Origin: Rhizobium cauense
GTDB taxonomy: Bacteria > Pseudomonadota > Alphaproteobacteria > Rhizobiales > Rhizobiaceae
Direction: 5' to 3'
NCBI RefSeq assembly: GCF_019511525.1
Contig: NZ_JAEUAT010000004.1
Location: forward strand, 310,001-374,000
DNA: 64,000 nucleotides
Shown: positions 9,875 to 20,154 of the stretch, piece by piece
Layout: every line of letters begins with the position of its first letter
Position numbering within the stretch: position 1 is the first letter of the stretch
The notes under the pieces: model-generated
Seen by the model: the letters and a program-made list of their open reading frames with translations, nothing else
Database searches by the model: none
Told to the model about the DNA's origin: nothing
Position numbers and translations under genes: made by a program

Positions 9875-10905
9875 TGAAGCATTGCTCCGACGTCCACAGT
9901 CTGGTGGCTGGCTGCACTTGCATACGCTCCTTCGACAAGCGCAAAAGTCTTCAGATTGTCGTGCCCTGAGGTCGAATGGTCCTCGCTCTGCTTCAGTTTG
10001 TCGACCCAGTGCTGCTGGATTGCGTAGACGCTCTCCTGGATGTTGTGCCAGGGGCGCGAGGCCCACGACAGAAGTGTCGGAGACACGTCGTGGGTCATAG
10101 TCCCGGTGGCGCTTGTCACCTCCAGTTGGTAGCCCTGCGTAAGTCGGATCGTTCCCTCGGAACCATCGATTTCGATCAACGTCTCGGGAAAAGGCTCGCG
10201 CGAAAGCTTCGTAGCGTAGCTGACGTCGACAATCGATGTTGCGCCGCTTTTGTGATCGAGGAGGATCGTCGCTACATCCTCTCCCTTGATGCGCGGGTTG
10301 ACGCGCCCGGTCCGGGCCGTAACTGTGCGCACGTCGCCAAGGATGTAGCGGGCGATGTCCAGTGTGTGGATCCCGAGGTCCTCGATGATGAACCTTTCTC
10401 CCTCGGCGAGGTAGGGTTGTCCGGAGAAGACATCGTAGCCGGAGCGGAAGGAGAAGCGGCCCCAGAAGGGGCTCCCGATCGAGCCCTCGCTCAGAACCTT
10501 GTGGACCGCCTGGATCGGCGTCTGCCACCGAAAGTTCTCATGGACCATTAGTGGGACACCTGCGGCGCGGCAGGCTGCGACCATTGCCTTGGCATCGGCA
10601 AGCGTCTTGGCGAACGGCTTCTGGCAGATCGCAGGCACCTTATGCTGAGCCGCCATCTCGACGAGAACACGATGGCTTTGTACCGTCGTGGCGATGTCGA
10701 CGAAATCAAAGCCACCGTCTGCGAACAAGGCATTCGCATCACTGTAGCGTCGCTCAATGCCAAATTGATCGCCGACGATTTTCAACCTTTCGGGATCGCG
10801 GTCGCAGATCGCAAGGATCTTTGCGCCATCGACATCGTTCCAGGCGTGCATCTGGTTGACCGCAAAGAATCCGCAACCGATTAATGCACCGTTCAATTCA
10901 GACAT
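9871..10905 (-). CDS. apsD: D-apiose dehydrogenase (Gfo/Idh/MocA family)
   Basis: A 344 aa oxidoreductase. The Rossmann start is GALIGCGFFA, and the family lysine lies in QKPFAKT (the EKP motif). A C-terminal beta-sheet domain follows, with HENFRWQ and EDLGIHTLDIARY, the latter holding the conserved Asp and His. It would oxidise D-apiose to D-apiono-1,4-lactone with NAD. It lies between the RbsC-type permease (two bases away) and apnL (four-base overlap), so import, oxidation and ring opening are co-transcribed. Family assignment is firm; the apiose specificity comes from gene context. Confidence 0.85.
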   Translation of the reverse strand: MSELNGALIGCGFFAVNQMHAWNDVDGAKILAICDRDPERLKIVGDQFGIERRYSDANALFADGGFDFVDIATTVQSHRVLVEMAAQHKVPAICQKPFAKTLADAKAMVAACRAAGVPLMVHENFRWQTPIQAVHKVLSEGSIGSPFWGRFSFRSGYDVFSGQPYLAEGERFIIEDLGIHTLDIARYILGDVRTVTARTGRVNPRIKGEDVATILLDHKSGATSIVDVSYATKLSREPFPETLIEIDGSEGTIRLTQGYQLEVTSATGTMTHDVSPTLLSWASRPWHNIQESVYAIQQHWVDKLKQSEDHSTSGHDNLKTFALVEGAYASAASHQTVDVGAMLQ

Positions 10906-10906
10906 T

Positions 10907-11971
10907 TCAACTTGCCTTTGCCATTTGCATCAGAGTAACGCGCTGCTGCAGGCGGCGCTGCGCCTGATCGACAACCACAGCGATGATAATCACCAGTCCT
11001 TTGATGACCATTTGCCAGAAGGACGAGACGCCCATCATCACCAAACCGTCGGAAAGGATGCCGATGACAAAGGCGCCGATGATGGTTCCGCCGATTGTCC
11101 CTCGACCGCCCGACATCGAGGTGCCGCCAAGGACGGCTGCCGCAATCGCGTTGAGTTCGAAGCTCTCACCCGTCGCCGGATGGGAAGCCATCAGCTCTGA
11201 GGAGATGATGACTCCCACGATTGCTGCGCAAAGCCCGGAAAACATGTAGACGAAGATTTTCACGATATCGACACGGATGCCCGACATACGGGCAGCACGC
11301 TCGTTGCCCCCAACGGCAAAGATGTGGCGCCCGATTGGCGTGGAACGTGCGACATAGGCAGCCAGCAACGCCAATGCGATCAGGATCCAGATCGACACCG
11401 GCAGCCCGAGAATGCGTCCCGCACCGAAGAAGTCGAAGCCAGTCGTTGAATATTCAGGGCGGCCAACGAGGTTTGGAAAGGTCTGCCCGTCCGAGGAAAG
11501 CAGGGCAAGGCCACGGGCGATGTAGAGCGTGCCGAGCGTTGCGATGAACGGAGCAACATTGAGCTTGGTAATCAGCAGGCCGTTGATGAGGCCAATCAGC
11601 AGCCCGATCGACAGCGTGATCAACACAATCTCGAAGAGGTTGAAATAGATCGTATAGCCAATTGGCAGCTCGATGCCGTAGAGGATCAACCCGCCGGCTA
11701 CCATGCCGCAAAGCCCGACGATCGAGCCGACGGACAGGTCGATGCCGCCGGTAACGATGACGAAGGTCATGCCCATGGCGAGGAATGCATTCAGCGCCAC
11801 GTGTTTCGACATGAGGATCATGTTCGCCGTCGACGTGAAATTCGGGGCGAAGATCGCGAAGAAGATAATAACCGCGAAAAGCGCGATAAACGTCCTGAGC
11901 TTCATCAGCGTAAGTAGAACAGAGCCGTTCGTGCTCGTCGGCGAAGAAGTGGATGAGGTGGCCGCCGTCAT
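10907..11971 (-). CDS. Sugar ABC transporter permease, RbsC type (predicted D-apiose)
   Basis: A 354 aa, strongly hydrophobic inner-membrane protein of the ribose/xylose-type permease family. It carries the AVGGNERAARMSGI loop and GGTSMSGGRGTIGGT near the end, both usual for RbsC. It overlaps the ATPase gene by four bases (11968-11971) and is followed two bases later by apsD. The importer consists of this permease, the double ATPase, the SBP at 14234-15175 and the DUF2291 lipoprotein. Confidence 0.92.
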   Translation of the reverse strand: MTAATSSTSSPTSTNGSVLLTLMKLRTFIALFAVIIFFAIFAPNFTSTANMILMSKHVALNAFLAMGMTFVIVTGGIDLSVGSIVGLCGMVAGGLILYGIELPIGYTIYFNLFEIVLITLSIGLLIGLINGLLITKLNVAPFIATLGTLYIARGLALLSSDGQTFPNLVGRPEYSTTGFDFFGAGRILGLPVSIWILIALALLAAYVARSTPIGRHIFAVGGNERAARMSGIRVDIVKIFVYMFSGLCAAIVGVIISSELMASHPATGESFELNAIAAAVLGGTSMSGGRGTIGGTIIGAFVIGILSDGLVMMGVSSFWQMVIKGLVIIIAVVVDQAQRRLQQRVTLMQMAKAS

Positions 11972-13518
11972 GACGCGAGTTTCCCTTGATGTCCGTGTCC
12001 CTTGGCCGAAGCCGCGATGATGGCGTCTTCCGTCGCCTCGTTCCGGTTGAAAACAGCAACCAGTTGGCCATTGCTCAAAACGGCGATGCGATCCGAAAGG
12101 GCCATGACCTCCTCGAGGTCAGAGGTCGAAAACAGGATCGCGAGACCGTTTGCGGCCAGCCGGCGCATGGTGCGGAAAACGTCCGCCTTTGCGCCGACGT
12201 CGATGCCGCGGCTCGGTTCGTCCATGAGAAGGACCTTCGGATTGGTCATCAACGCCTTGCCGATCACTACCTTCTGCTGGTTGCCACCTGACATCGAGGT
12301 TACCTCGAAGTCCGGATTGGATGCTTTGATCGATAGATCCTTGATGGCGTCGCGAATGGCATCCTTCTCGGCGGCAGCATTGATATGGAAAAAGCGGGCG
12401 AAGCGGTTGAGGCTCGCAAGCGACAGGTTGCTGGCGATCGAAAGGACCTGGACCAAGCCTTCCCGCTGCCGATCTTCAGGGATCAGAGCCAGCCCCTTGC
12501 GGATACGGCGGGTCACATCGCGCGCGTGGATCTCTTCGCCATCGATGAAGATCTTCCCGGTCGAGTGCATGTGGCGCCCCAGCACACACTCGAAGAATTC
12601 GCTGCGACCAGCGCCCATCAGGCCATAGATTCCAAGAATCTCGCCCGATTTGACCGAGAGTGACACATGATCGACGGCAAGACCCCCTGTCGCTCGTGGA
12701 AGGCTGATGTCCTCAGCACGGAACATCTCCTTGCCGACCGCGTGATCTACGGATTTTGCGAAGTCCTTTGCGTCGGAGCCGATCATGGACCGTACGATCC
12801 AGCGTGTGTCGATGTCGCGGACCACTGCTTGGCCGGTGATCTGTCCATCGCGAAGGACCGTGATGTAGTCCCCGATCCGCATCAGTTCTTCAAGCCGATG
12901 CGAGATGTAGACGATGGCGACCCCTTGGGCCTTGAGCTCGGCAATTACCTTAAAGAGGATCTCGACTTCCGCAGCCGAAAGCGCCGAGGTCGGTTCGTCC
13001 ATAATGAGGATGCGTGCATTGAGCGACATCGCTTTGGCGATTTCAACGAGTTGCTGCTGGCCGATGGGAAGGTCTTCCACCATCGTTTCCGCGTTGATCC
13101 CGGCGTCCAGGCGCTTCAGAAACGCGTTCGCCTTTTCGACCTGCGCTTTATGATCGATGCCCCGCAGGCCGCGGGTGATTTCGCGGGTCGCGAAGATGTT
13201 TTCAGCGACGGACATGTTGGCGAAGAGATTGAGCTCCTGGAAGATCATGCCAATGCCGTGGGCCTGAGCTTCGGCAGGGCTGTCGAAGGAGACCTGTTGA
13301 CCATCGACAATTATCTTGCCAAGCGTCGGACGCTCCACACCAGCGATGATCTTCATCAGCGTCGATTTACCTGCGCCGTTTTCGCCGACCAGGACGTTCA
13401 CCGCGCCCCGGCGAAGCTCGAGATTGGCACGCTTGACAGCAACGATGCCTGAATAAACCTTCGACACGTCTTCGAGACGCAGGATGATATCGTCCTTTGG
13501 TGCCTCGCTCACGCTCAT
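11968..13518 (-). CDS. Sugar ABC transporter ATP-binding protein, RbsA type (two ATPase domains)
   Basis: A 516 aa protein with two ABC domains, as in RbsA/MglA. Domain 1 has Walker A GENGAGKSTLMK near residue 42, a signature-like LPIGQQQLVEIAKA, and Walker B ILIMDEPTSAL. Domain 2 has the degenerate GLMGAGRSEFFE and the normal signature MSGGNQQKVVIGKAL, ending in LLMDEPSRGID. It overlaps both neighbours by four bases, the DUF2291 gene upstream and the permease downstream. It energises the pentose importer of the apiose operon. Confidence 0.93.
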   Translation of the reverse strand: MSVSEAPKDDIILRLEDVSKVYSGIVAVKRANLELRRGAVNVLVGENGAGKSTLMKIIAGVERPTLGKIIVDGQQVSFDSPAEAQAHGIGMIFQELNLFANMSVAENIFATREITRGLRGIDHKAQVEKANAFLKRLDAGINAETMVEDLPIGQQQLVEIAKAMSLNARILIMDEPTSALSAAEVEILFKVIAELKAQGVAIVYISHRLEELMRIGDYITVLRDGQITGQAVVRDIDTRWIVRSMIGSDAKDFAKSVDHAVGKEMFRAEDISLPRATGGLAVDHVSLSVKSGEILGIYGLMGAGRSEFFECVLGRHMHSTGKIFIDGEEIHARDVTRRIRKGLALIPEDRQREGLVQVLSIASNLSLASLNRFARFFHINAAAEKDAIRDAIKDLSIKASNPDFEVTSMSGGNQQKVVIGKALMTNPKVLLMDEPSRGIDVGAKADVFRTMRRLAANGLAILFSTSDLEEVMALSDRIAVLSNGQLVAVFNRNEATEDAIIAASAKGHGHQGKLAS

Positions 13519-14159
13519 GATCCCACCGTCAGTTCCGAAGGCGTGACAAGCGGAGGTTGGCCGCCGCTAGGTAACGGAAATGCTCCAACTACCGTAACTG
13601 TCTTGCCGACCAGCCCGTCGCGGGGCACTGCGGCAAGGAAAGCAGAATTGGCTTTTTCATTGAATGCCTTGCCGAACTGGGCCCATTCAATCTGGTTCTT
13701 GAATTCGTTGAAATTGACGAAGTCCAGCGTGTCGCGAAGCGCCGTACCGCGAAGGGCCGGGCCGATCTGTACTTTGGCGTCGGCCTTACCATCGCCGTCC
13801 GTATCGACATCCAGAGTTGCCGCGCGTGAGGCTGTATCGGCGGCGATCACCTTTCCGGTGAATTTCACCGCATACGTCCACGGTGAACTGCTTTGTTTTC
13901 CCGGGTTGCCGTATTTCTGCCCCGCCTGGTCGGGGCTCGTGGCCACGAGGAGTATCACATCCTTCAGATCGCCCGCTCTCTTCTCAAAATAGGGGACTAC
14001 TTCTGGCTGCCAAATCGCATCGACTTTTGCATTGGGATCAAAGGCGTTCTTGGCCGCAGCCGCCGCCTTTTCCTCAGGGGTCGGGGTCTTGATGATTTTG
14101 CAGCCTGGCAGCACCGCGACGATAATTGCGGCGAGCAAAGCGCCCTTCATTCTCCACAT
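13515..14159 (-). CDS. DUF2291 family lipoprotein of the apiose importer
   Basis: A 214 aa exported protein. A short hydrophobic segment ends in the lipobox LPGC, so it should be a lipoprotein facing the periplasm. The rest matches DUF2291, a family of unknown function often encoded between the SBP and ATPase genes of ribose-type importers. It overlaps the ATPase gene by four bases. Start could be ATG 14159 or ATG 14150; only the first has room for a weak AGAGG site. I infer an accessory role in uptake. Its chemistry is unknown. Confidence 0.78.
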   Translation of the reverse strand: MWRMKGALLAAIIVAVLPGCKIIKTPTPEEKAAAAAKNAFDPNAKVDAIWQPEVVPYFEKRAGDLKDVILLVATSPDQAGQKYGNPGKQSSSPWTYAVKFTGKVIAADTASRAATLDVDTDGDGKADAKVQIGPALRGTALRDTLDFVNFNEFKNQIEWAQFGKAFNEKANSAFLAAVPRDGLVGKTVTVVGAFPLPSGGQPPLVTPSELTVGS

Positions 14160-14189
14160 GCGACAGGCCTCTGTGACAACATAAAACTT

Positions 14190-14216
14190 GCAGAGGGCGT
14201 CGTGGACGCCCTCTGC
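14190..14216 (-). terminator. Perfect 12-bp hairpin after the RbsB-type SBP gene
   Basis: GCAGAGGGCGTC (14190-14201) and GACGCCCTCTGC (14205-14216) pair perfectly across a GTG loop, in the gap between the SBP stop (14234) and the DUF2291 start (14159). No U-run follows. It probably protects or attenuates the SBP message inside the operon. Confidence 0.65.
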
Positions 14217-14233
14217 ATTGAACGGTGCGGCGA

Positions 14234-16079
<1,846 letters not shown>

Positions 16080-16117
16080 GTTTCCTCACCTTTTTCTATA
16101 TCTGGATAGGAGCACAA

Positions 16118-16132
16118 ACTGGTATGATGAGT
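16118..16132 (-). promoter_or_regulatory. Candidate operator 2 of the apiose GntR regulator
   Basis: ACTGGTATGATGAGT lies 39 bases upstream of apnO in the gap after derI (stop 16156). It shares 14 identical bases with the site at 6307-6320. It implies a separate promoter for the apnO operon inside the long leftward array. Confidence 0.65.
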
Positions 16133-16155
16133 CAATCACCATGTCATCGATATGT

Positions 16156-16605
16156 CTAGTTGTGCGACGGTTTCTGCGCATCAAGTCGATCGATCGCTTC
16201 GACATTCCCGGCCGACGCTCCCTGGGGATCGAATTCGGATGCAAGCCAGACGTCGACAATCGATTTGGCGAGTTCGGGTCCGATGACGCGTGCGCCCATC
16301 GTGATAATCTGGGCGTTGTTCGATTTTGCCGCGCGCTCGGCCGAATAGGTGTCATGCGTTAGCGCAGCGCGGATGCCCGGAACCTTATTTGCAGAGATAC
16401 AGACCCCGATGCCTGTGCCGCAGATCAGGATACCGCGTTGATGCTCGCCATCGACGATCGTCTGTGCGAGTTTTTGGGAAAGGTCAGCATAAAAGCCCGA
16501 TTGGCTAAGATCATGAACTTCCAGGTCGGCCTTGCCCGCAAGGTGTGAGGCAATAACGTCGAGCAGCGGTTTCCCGGCGCTATCCGCGCCAATCGCGATC
16601 TTCAT
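16156..16605 (-). CDS. derI: D-erythrulose-4-phosphate isomerase (RpiB/LacAB family)
   Basis: A 149 aa RpiB-family isomerase. [11 protein letters not shown] opens the protein, and the active-site cysteine is in [31 protein letters not shown] and ITMGARVIG follow the family pattern. The start is ATG 16605 with AAGGA upstream. In erythritol/erythrulose and apiose pathways the RpiB homologue turns D-erythrulose-4-phosphate into D-erythrose-4-phosphate, which enters the pentose phosphate pathway. It follows the TIM-like gene by 36 bases. A ribose-5-phosphate activity is possible but fits the cluster less well. Confidence 0.85.
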   Translation of the reverse strand: MKIAIGADSAGKPLLDVIASHLAGKADLEVHDLSQSGFYADLSQKLAQTIVDGEHQRGILICGTGIGVCISANKVPGIRAALTHDTYSAERAAKSNNAQIITMGARVIGPELAKSIVDVWLASEFDPQGASAGNVEAIDRLDAQKPSHN

Positions 16606-16641
16606 GGTAGGTTCCTTTCGCAAACCTTGGAGCACTTGAAA

Positions 16642-17403
16642 TCAGGGTTCGATCGCCGCAGAGACGCGGCGCAGAATGTCGAGATAGCCGTCGACGGACC
16701 AAGCCGATCGACCTATGAACAGGCCATCGACATGCTCCTGTGCGATCAGTTCCTCGCAGTTTTGCGGATTGACGCTTCCGCCGTAGAGGACGGGCACCGG
16801 ACGTTTGAGAATCCCCATGGCAACCTCTGCGATTTTGCCATGGCGTTCGGATGCATAGTTGGCCGTGGCCGGAATGCCGTTGACGCCAATCGCCCAGACG
16901 GGTTCGTACGCGAGTAGGACTTGCTCGTCAGCCACGTCGGCAACGGGGCTCAGTGCAGCCTCAACTTGCTTTCGCAAGATCGCGTCAGCCCGCCCCGACT
17001 CGCGCTGGTCCAATGTCTCGCCGATGCAAATTAGTGGCGTCAGGCCGTGGCGAACCGCGGCCGCCACCTTGAAGCCGACGGTTTCGTCAGTTTCTCCGAA
17101 GTGTTCCCGCCGCTCCGAGTGGCCAAGTTCCACCAGGTCAAGTTCGCAGTCCCTTAGCATTGGCGCCGAAATTTCGCCGGTCCATGCACCCGCATCCTCC
17201 CAGTGCATGTTCTGTGCCCCAACCTTGACAGAGGTACTCGCGAGAGCTCGCTTGACTTCGCGCGCCGCGGTAAAGGATGGAATGACAAACCGCTGTATTC
17301 GCGGATCGCGGTCTCGGTCAACTTCCGCCAGGCGGCCTGCAAAGGCGAGCGCCTCGGCAAGGGTCTTGTTCATCTTGAAGCTGGTGCCCACCCACAAAGT
17401 CAT
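16642..17403 (-). CDS. lerI: L-erythrulose-1-phosphate isomerase (triose-phosphate isomerase family)
   Basis: A 253 aa TIM-barrel isomerase. The catalytic lysine is in GTSFKMNKT (TIM itself has NWKMN), the histidine in LGHSERRE and the glutamate in AYEPVWAIGV. A GGSVNPQN phosphate loop is present. The gene is followed by derI and preceded two bases away by oiaK. LerI/EryH homologues convert L-erythrulose-1-phosphate to D-erythrulose-4-phosphate, the step needed right after OiaX. The Asn-to-Ser change before the lysine motif also suggests a substrate other than triose phosphate. Confidence 0.87.
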   Translation of the reverse strand: MTLWVGTSFKMNKTLAEALAFAGRLAEVDRDRDPRIQRFVIPSFTAAREVKRALASTSVKVGAQNMHWEDAGAWTGEISAPMLRDCELDLVELGHSERREHFGETDETVGFKVAAAVRHGLTPLICIGETLDQRESGRADAILRKQVEAALSPVADVADEQVLLAYEPVWAIGVNGIPATANYASERHGKIAEVAMGILKRPVPVLYGGSVNPQNCEELIAQEHVDGLFIGRSAWSVDGYLDILRRVSAAIEP

Positions 17404-17404
17404 A

Positions 17405-18736
17405 TCAATGTGTCCTTCCGTCGCGTATCTGCGCGAAATAACCGTCCATTCCGATTTGCCCGCCCTTGAGCGCGATCTGGAGCCCGTCGGTTGGTTGGTA
17501 GCTTCCGTGTGCGAGGCAAAGCGGTGAACCGGGAGTCTGAGGGAGCGGGAGGAGAGTGGTCAGCGCCTCGACCTTCAACTGTCTTAGGGCGTGGCTTGAA
17601 GTATCGCCGCCAGCGATAACCACACGACGAAGTCCTTCGCGTTCCACGAGTTGGCGCAATATCGTACCCAGCGCTCGACCAAGCGTGTGGCGGGCACCGG
17701 ATATTCTATCGATATCGCTGCCAACATCGGCCGAAGGCCCGAGCGCTGTATGAAGAATGACGCTCCGTCCCTCGTTAAGCCTCTCGATGCCCTTGCGAAC
17801 GGCAGTGTCTATTGCACGTTCGCCGTCCGAAACCAGTGCTAGAGGATCAAGCGCAATCTCAGCGAAGCCGTCTTCCTTCGCTTGTCTGATCTGACGTTCC
17901 GTCGTCGGGGAGACGCTTCCAGAGACGACGGCGATGCGGTCGACGGGGCCAACGTCGGGAAAGGTCGTATTGCCGGTTACGCTCCCGCTCTGCCGCCACG
18001 CGTTGAGGAGGGCGTATTCGATCCCGGACGATCCGGCGAGGAGGCCTCCGAACCGGCCAGCAAGGCGAATGAGCTGCCGCCCCGCGGCAGCCTGCGTCGC
18101 TTCCGAATCCACGTCGATGAAAAGGATTCCGATCGCGTCTGCCAGCAATTGATCAACGCGCATGTCGGCATCGCTGGCCGTGATCGTTGCAAGGTCCGCC
18201 AAGGCAACAGGCAGGCTAGTCTGCTTCGACAGATGAGTAGTCAGATCCGCTTCTGCCATGGGTGTGACCGGGTGACGGCTCATGACCGGGTGGCGATCTA
18301 TGCGATAGACGCTGCCTTGGTAAGCGGCAAAAAGATTGCCGAACGCGGTGTATCGCTTCAGTTGCGGCGCGCCAACGACGACCGGAACGATGGTCTGCTT
18401 GAAGGTCGTACGCCCTATGTCGATCGCCTTTCCAATACTCCCTGTCTCGGGACTGGAATCGAACGTCGAGCAGACCTTGTAGTGGCAGAAATTCGCTCCG
18501 AGCGACTTGAGCCATTCAAAGATCGGGGTGAGGTGCGACTGCATCCATTCCGGCGTCTCGCTACGGCTCGTTCCGGCGATTCCGATCGCACGGCAGTCCT
18601 TGAAGCGAGCGAGCAGTTCGGGCGAGGGGATATCGAGAAAGAGGACTGTTGCGACACCATGCGAAGTCAACGCCTCCATCACGTCGGTTGAGCCGGTGAA
18701 GTCATCGCCATAGTAGCTAACGAGGAGGTTTTTCAT
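17405..18736 (-). CDS. oiaK: 3-oxo-isoapionate kinase (DUF1537 four-carbon acid sugar kinase family)
   Basis: A 443 aa kinase. The DUF1537 N-terminal domain starts with YYGDDFTGSTDVMEAL, and the C-terminal nucleotide-binding domain has VVIAGGDTSSHAL. This family phosphorylates acid sugars. Next to a RuBisCO-like protein and apnO it fits OiaK, which makes 3-oxo-isoapionate-4-phosphate. It lies five bases after oiaX and two bases before lerI, in one operon. Other DUF1537 kinases act on D-threonate or D-erythronate, but the neighbours point to apionate. Confidence 0.87.
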   Translation of the reverse strand: MKNLLVSYYGDDFTGSTDVMEALTSHGVATVLFLDIPSPELLARFKDCRAIGIAGTSRSETPEWMQSHLTPIFEWLKSLGANFCHYKVCSTFDSSPETGSIGKAIDIGRTTFKQTIVPVVVGAPQLKRYTAFGNLFAAYQGSVYRIDRHPVMSRHPVTPMAEADLTTHLSKQTSLPVALADLATITASDADMRVDQLLADAIGILFIDVDSEATQAAAGRQLIRLAGRFGGLLAGSSGIEYALLNAWRQSGSVTGNTTFPDVGPVDRIAVVSGSVSPTTERQIRQAKEDGFAEIALDPLALVSDGERAIDTAVRKGIERLNEGRSVILHTALGPSADVGSDIDRISGARHTLGRALGTILRQLVEREGLRRVVIAGGDTSSHALRQLKVEALTTLLPLPQTPGSPLCLAHGSYQPTDGLQIALKGGQIGMDGYFAQIRDGRTH

Positions 18737-18741
18737 GGCGG

Positions 18742-19998
18742 TCAGGCGCCCTTGCCGTCGCTGAATTTGGCGATCGAGGCGGCCAGTTCAGGGTGGTCCT
18801 TTGCATACGTCTGAAGGGGGATGTCCGCCACCGCGGCCTGCCAGGCCTGCTGCACGGCACGGACGCCGGAAGCCGGACCGCCAGGATGGCTGACAATCCC
18901 GCCGCCGCAAAGATAGAGGAGATCTGTGGTGCGACCTGTTCGTTGATACGTCTCGGGCGCTTGGCCGCCCCATTGGCCGGAACCAGCCACGGGTAGAGGG
19001 CAGTCGGACGCATCGAAGAGAGGCGTGCTGACCGCCTTGAACGAAGAGACGAAACTCTCGTCCGGCTCCCAATACTTCACCCGAATGCCGTTGATCTGAA
19101 ACTGGTCGACGCCGAGCAGCCGCCAGAATTGCTGGTAGACCCGGAAGTCCATACCGGCGCCCGGATCCCGTGTAAGGACGTCCCAACCGTTGCGGTGGGC
19201 ATGAAGTACCAGGCTTGACCTTTTGCGCAGAAAGCTCATGCCGCCGAAGCCGATCGAATTGATGTTGATGACGGCGCAGTTACCGCCGGCTTTGGCGACA
19301 ATGTCGTGGTTGCGCATCATCTCGTCGGGGTCGGCGTGCGAGATGCCGAAGGCATACATCACCTTCTTGCCGGTCTTCTGCTCGTGATCGAGAATCCGCG
19401 GCATAATGGCCGCCACTCGCGCCTTGAGGGGCGAGTACGACGGGCTCATGAGCTTCTCGTCGTCCTTGATGAAATCAACACCGGATTCGATAAGCTCACC
19501 GACAAGCTCTGCCGTCTCATGCGGGCGCAGCCCAAGCGCCGGCTTGACGATTGTTCCGATGATTGGGCGTCCTTCGACACCGGTCAGGCGGCGGCTTCCT
19601 TGAATACCGAACTGTGGTCCAGGGTGCGCGGCTCGGAAGACATTGGGTAGCTTCATATCCACGATGCGGATGCCGGTCATACCCTTGATGGAGTAGACGC
19701 CACCAATCGCAATGGTCATCAGGGCGGACAGATCAGTTCCGATTGCGTCGAGGGGAAAGGCGATGTCGACGTCGGCGCGCCTGAGGCGCGTACCGGGAGC
19801 AATCTCCGGCCAGGTCGGCTCACTTGTGTCCTCGAGCGGGCGAATCGCTAGTACCCGGGCGGCGACACGCGACTTCAGTTCTTCCGTCTCACCAGGAACC
19901 GGCACGAAGGTTCCGGTCGACTGGTCGCTAGCGATCTTGTCCGCCATTGCCTCGACACTACCGGGCGTCTCGATGCGATAAGTCAGCGTAATCATCAT
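18742..19998 (-). CDS. oiaX: 3-oxo-isoapionate-4-phosphate decarboxylase (RuBisCO-like protein)
   Basis: A 418 aa RuBisCO-like protein. GTIVKPALGL near residue 152 keeps the first active-site lysine of RuBisCO but has Ala where RuBisCO has a second lysine. FIKDDE at 176-181 keeps the carbamylated Lys and the metal-binding Asp and Glu. HAHRNGW and the C-terminal LCGGGIVSHPGGP phosphate loop are also present. OiaX removes CO2 from 3-oxo-isoapionate-4-phosphate and gives L-erythrulose-1-phosphate. Two adjacent ATGs (19998, 19995) are possible starts; a TTG at 20028 is less likely. It is the first gene of the operon opposite the GntR gene. The transcarboxylase/hydrolase variant (OiaT) cannot be fully excluded by eye. 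Confidence 0.86.
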   Translation of the reverse strand: MMITLTYRIETPGSVEAMADKIASDQSTGTFVPVPGETEELKSRVAARVLAIRPLEDTSEPTWPEIAPGTRLRRADVDIAFPLDAIGTDLSALMTIAIGGVYSIKGMTGIRIVDMKLPNVFRAAHPGPQFGIQGSRRLTGVEGRPIIGTIVKPALGLRPHETAELVGELIESGVDFIKDDEKLMSPSYSPLKARVAAIMPRILDHEQKTGKKVMYAFGISHADPDEMMRNHDIVAKAGGNCAVININSIGFGGMSFLRKRSSLVLHAHRNGWDVLTRDPGAGMDFRVYQQFWRLLGVDQFQINGIRVKYWEPDESFVSSFKAVSTPLFDASDCPLPVAGSGQWGGQAPETYQRTGRTTDLLYLCGGGIVSHPGGPASGVRAVQQAWQAAVADIPLQTYAKDHPELAASIAKFSDGKGA

Positions 19999-20043
19999 GA
20001 AATGCAGTTGCTCCTCTCGCCAGGTCAATTTGTCATGGCGTCA

Positions 20044-20066
20044 ACTCATGATGTGGTATAATGAGT
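20044..20066. promoter_or_regulatory. Candidate operator 3 in the divergent oiaX/GntR control region
   Basis: ACTCAT (20044-20049) and ATGAGT (20061-20066) form an inverted repeat spaced by 11 bases, enclosing GTGGTATAATGAG, the close relative of the sites at 6307 and 16118. It lies between oiaX (start 19998) and the GntR gene (start 20155), so one bound dimer could control both directions. Confidence 0.65.
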
Positions 20067-20154
20067 ATCCCATATGATTGAAAGTGAAATTTTCAGAGCT
20101 GAAATTTGGTGGCGCTTTGCGCAGGGCGCGGAAAGTAGTAGGAGGGGGTGACAC

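Noticed and set aside
8036-10528. An 830-codon open frame that would extend apnL upstream
   Set aside because: The upstream 218 codons lie inside apsD in another frame, have no family match, and apnL has a good ATG at 9874 that overlaps the apsD stop.
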